The position numbers and the translations under genes were made by a program. From positions 1-7,223 of the forward strand of contig JBFLVN010000194.1 in the NCBI GenBank assembly GCA_040758475.1: 7,223 nt of DNA. Reading direction: 5' to 3'. Below, one piece after another: positions 7,103 through 7,223 of the stretch (position 1 is its first letter; the number at the start of each line of letters is the position of its first letter). A model generated the notes under the pieces. The model saw only the letters and a list, made by a program, of their open reading frames with translations. It made no database searches and was not told the origin of the DNA. The stretch is from JBFLVN01 sp040758475 (lineage in GTDB: Bacteria > JAGRBM01).

Positions 7103-7125
7103 AAGGTGATCATGATGATCATCTT
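7103..7125. repeat. Inverted repeat with 10-bp arms
   Basis: AAGGTGATCA (7103-7112) and TGATCATCTT (7116-7125) are complementary at nine of ten positions, the tenth being a G-T pair, with a 3-nt loop TGA. The left arm is repeated directly at 7032-7041. It could be a protein-binding site or part of a repeat element; no known operator was recognised. Confidence 0.45.
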
Positions 7126-7150
7126 GCAGTTGAGCCTCCTTCCACCAGTC

Positions 7151-7186
7151 CCTTCCCCCGCCGGGGGAAGGTGGCGCGAAGCGCCG
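7151..7186. repeat. REP-like palindromic element with two hairpins
   Basis: CCTTCCCCC (7151-7159) and GGGGGAAGG (7163-7171) form a perfect 9-bp stem with loop GCC. It is followed at once by GGCGC (7173-7177) and GCGCC (7181-7185), a 5-bp stem with loop GAA. Paired GC-rich hairpins of this type, between genes, are typical of dispersed extragenic palindromes in GC-rich bacteria. Fragments of the same element occur at 7017-7059 and 7099-7108, which supports its being a repeat. Copy number in the genome cannot be judged from this window. Confidence 0.55.
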
Positions 7187-7223
7187 GAAGAGGGGTGAAA
7201 CGGCGGCCGCCGTGCCAGCCCTC

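Larger units (their letters stand above)
6955..7223. other. Non-coding tail of hairpins and repeats
   Basis: No convincing gene lies in these 269 bases to the window edge. They hold a perfect GC hairpin (6974-6991), a T-tract preceded by a short stem (7017-7050), a 10-bp-arm inverted repeat (7103-7125) and a REP-like double hairpin (7151-7185). The word GGGGAAGGTG occurs twice directly (7099-7108, 7164-7173) and once inverted (7017-7026). A GGAGG just after the stop of the preceding gene is not followed by a start codon at a usable distance. Confidence 0.6.

Noticed and set aside
7039..7122. A 27-codon minus-strand open frame ending in an ATGA overlap with another short frame
   Set aside because: AGGAGG lies about 12 nt before the ATG, which is too far for a good site, and the frame is made largely of repeat sequence. 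It has no recognisable product.
7107..7199. A 30-codon plus-strand frame starting at GTG 7107
   Set aside because: It reads through the REP-like hairpins and its composition follows from the palindromes.

Overview
The window looks like ordinary chromosomal DNA from a GC-rich, diderm (Gram-negative) bacterium. The grounds are an outer-membrane beta-barrel protein with a signal peptide and a C-terminal Phe, a chemoreceptor, a sigma-54-type promoter, good Shine-Dalgarno sequences and dense gene packing. Nothing in the sequence fixes the phylum. No tRNA, rRNA, CRISPR array, transposase or phage gene is visible.

Region 1 (1-3640) is a three-gene plus-strand operon: a porin-like outer-membrane protein (start GTG 224), a short PstS-like periplasmic binding protein (1362-1838) and a methyl-accepting chemotaxis protein (start about 1835). 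The gaps are 13 bp and then a 4-base ATGA overlap. Upstream lies the best regulatory signal in the window: a -24/-12 sigma-54 promoter (170-185) with exact GG-N10-GC spacing, a full consensus match for an IHF site (116-128), and small palindromes further upstream (15-36) where an enhancer-binding activator could sit. Together this suggests a regulated sense-and-uptake module in which a small solute crosses the outer membrane, is bound in the periplasm and is possibly reported to the chemoreceptor. The ligand is not known; a phosphate-like oxyanion is only a family-based guess. A weak terminator follows the chemoreceptor.

Region 2 (3641-4558) holds a stand-alone NUDIX hydrolase of the NUDT19-like type, with a stretched Nudix box. 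Its stop codon lies one base from the stop codon of the convergent rtcB gene.

Region 3 (4560-6444, minus strand) is an archease-rtcB operon. RtcB is the GTP-dependent 3'-phosphate RNA ligase and archease is its activating cofactor. All RtcB metal and guanylylation residues checked are present.

Region 4 (6445-7223) has a divergent small exported protein rich in Met, Gly, His and Cys, with three CP[ML]xG motifs (probably metal-binding, function unknown). After it comes a 269-base non-coding tail made of strong hairpins and several partial copies of a REP-like palindromic repeat.
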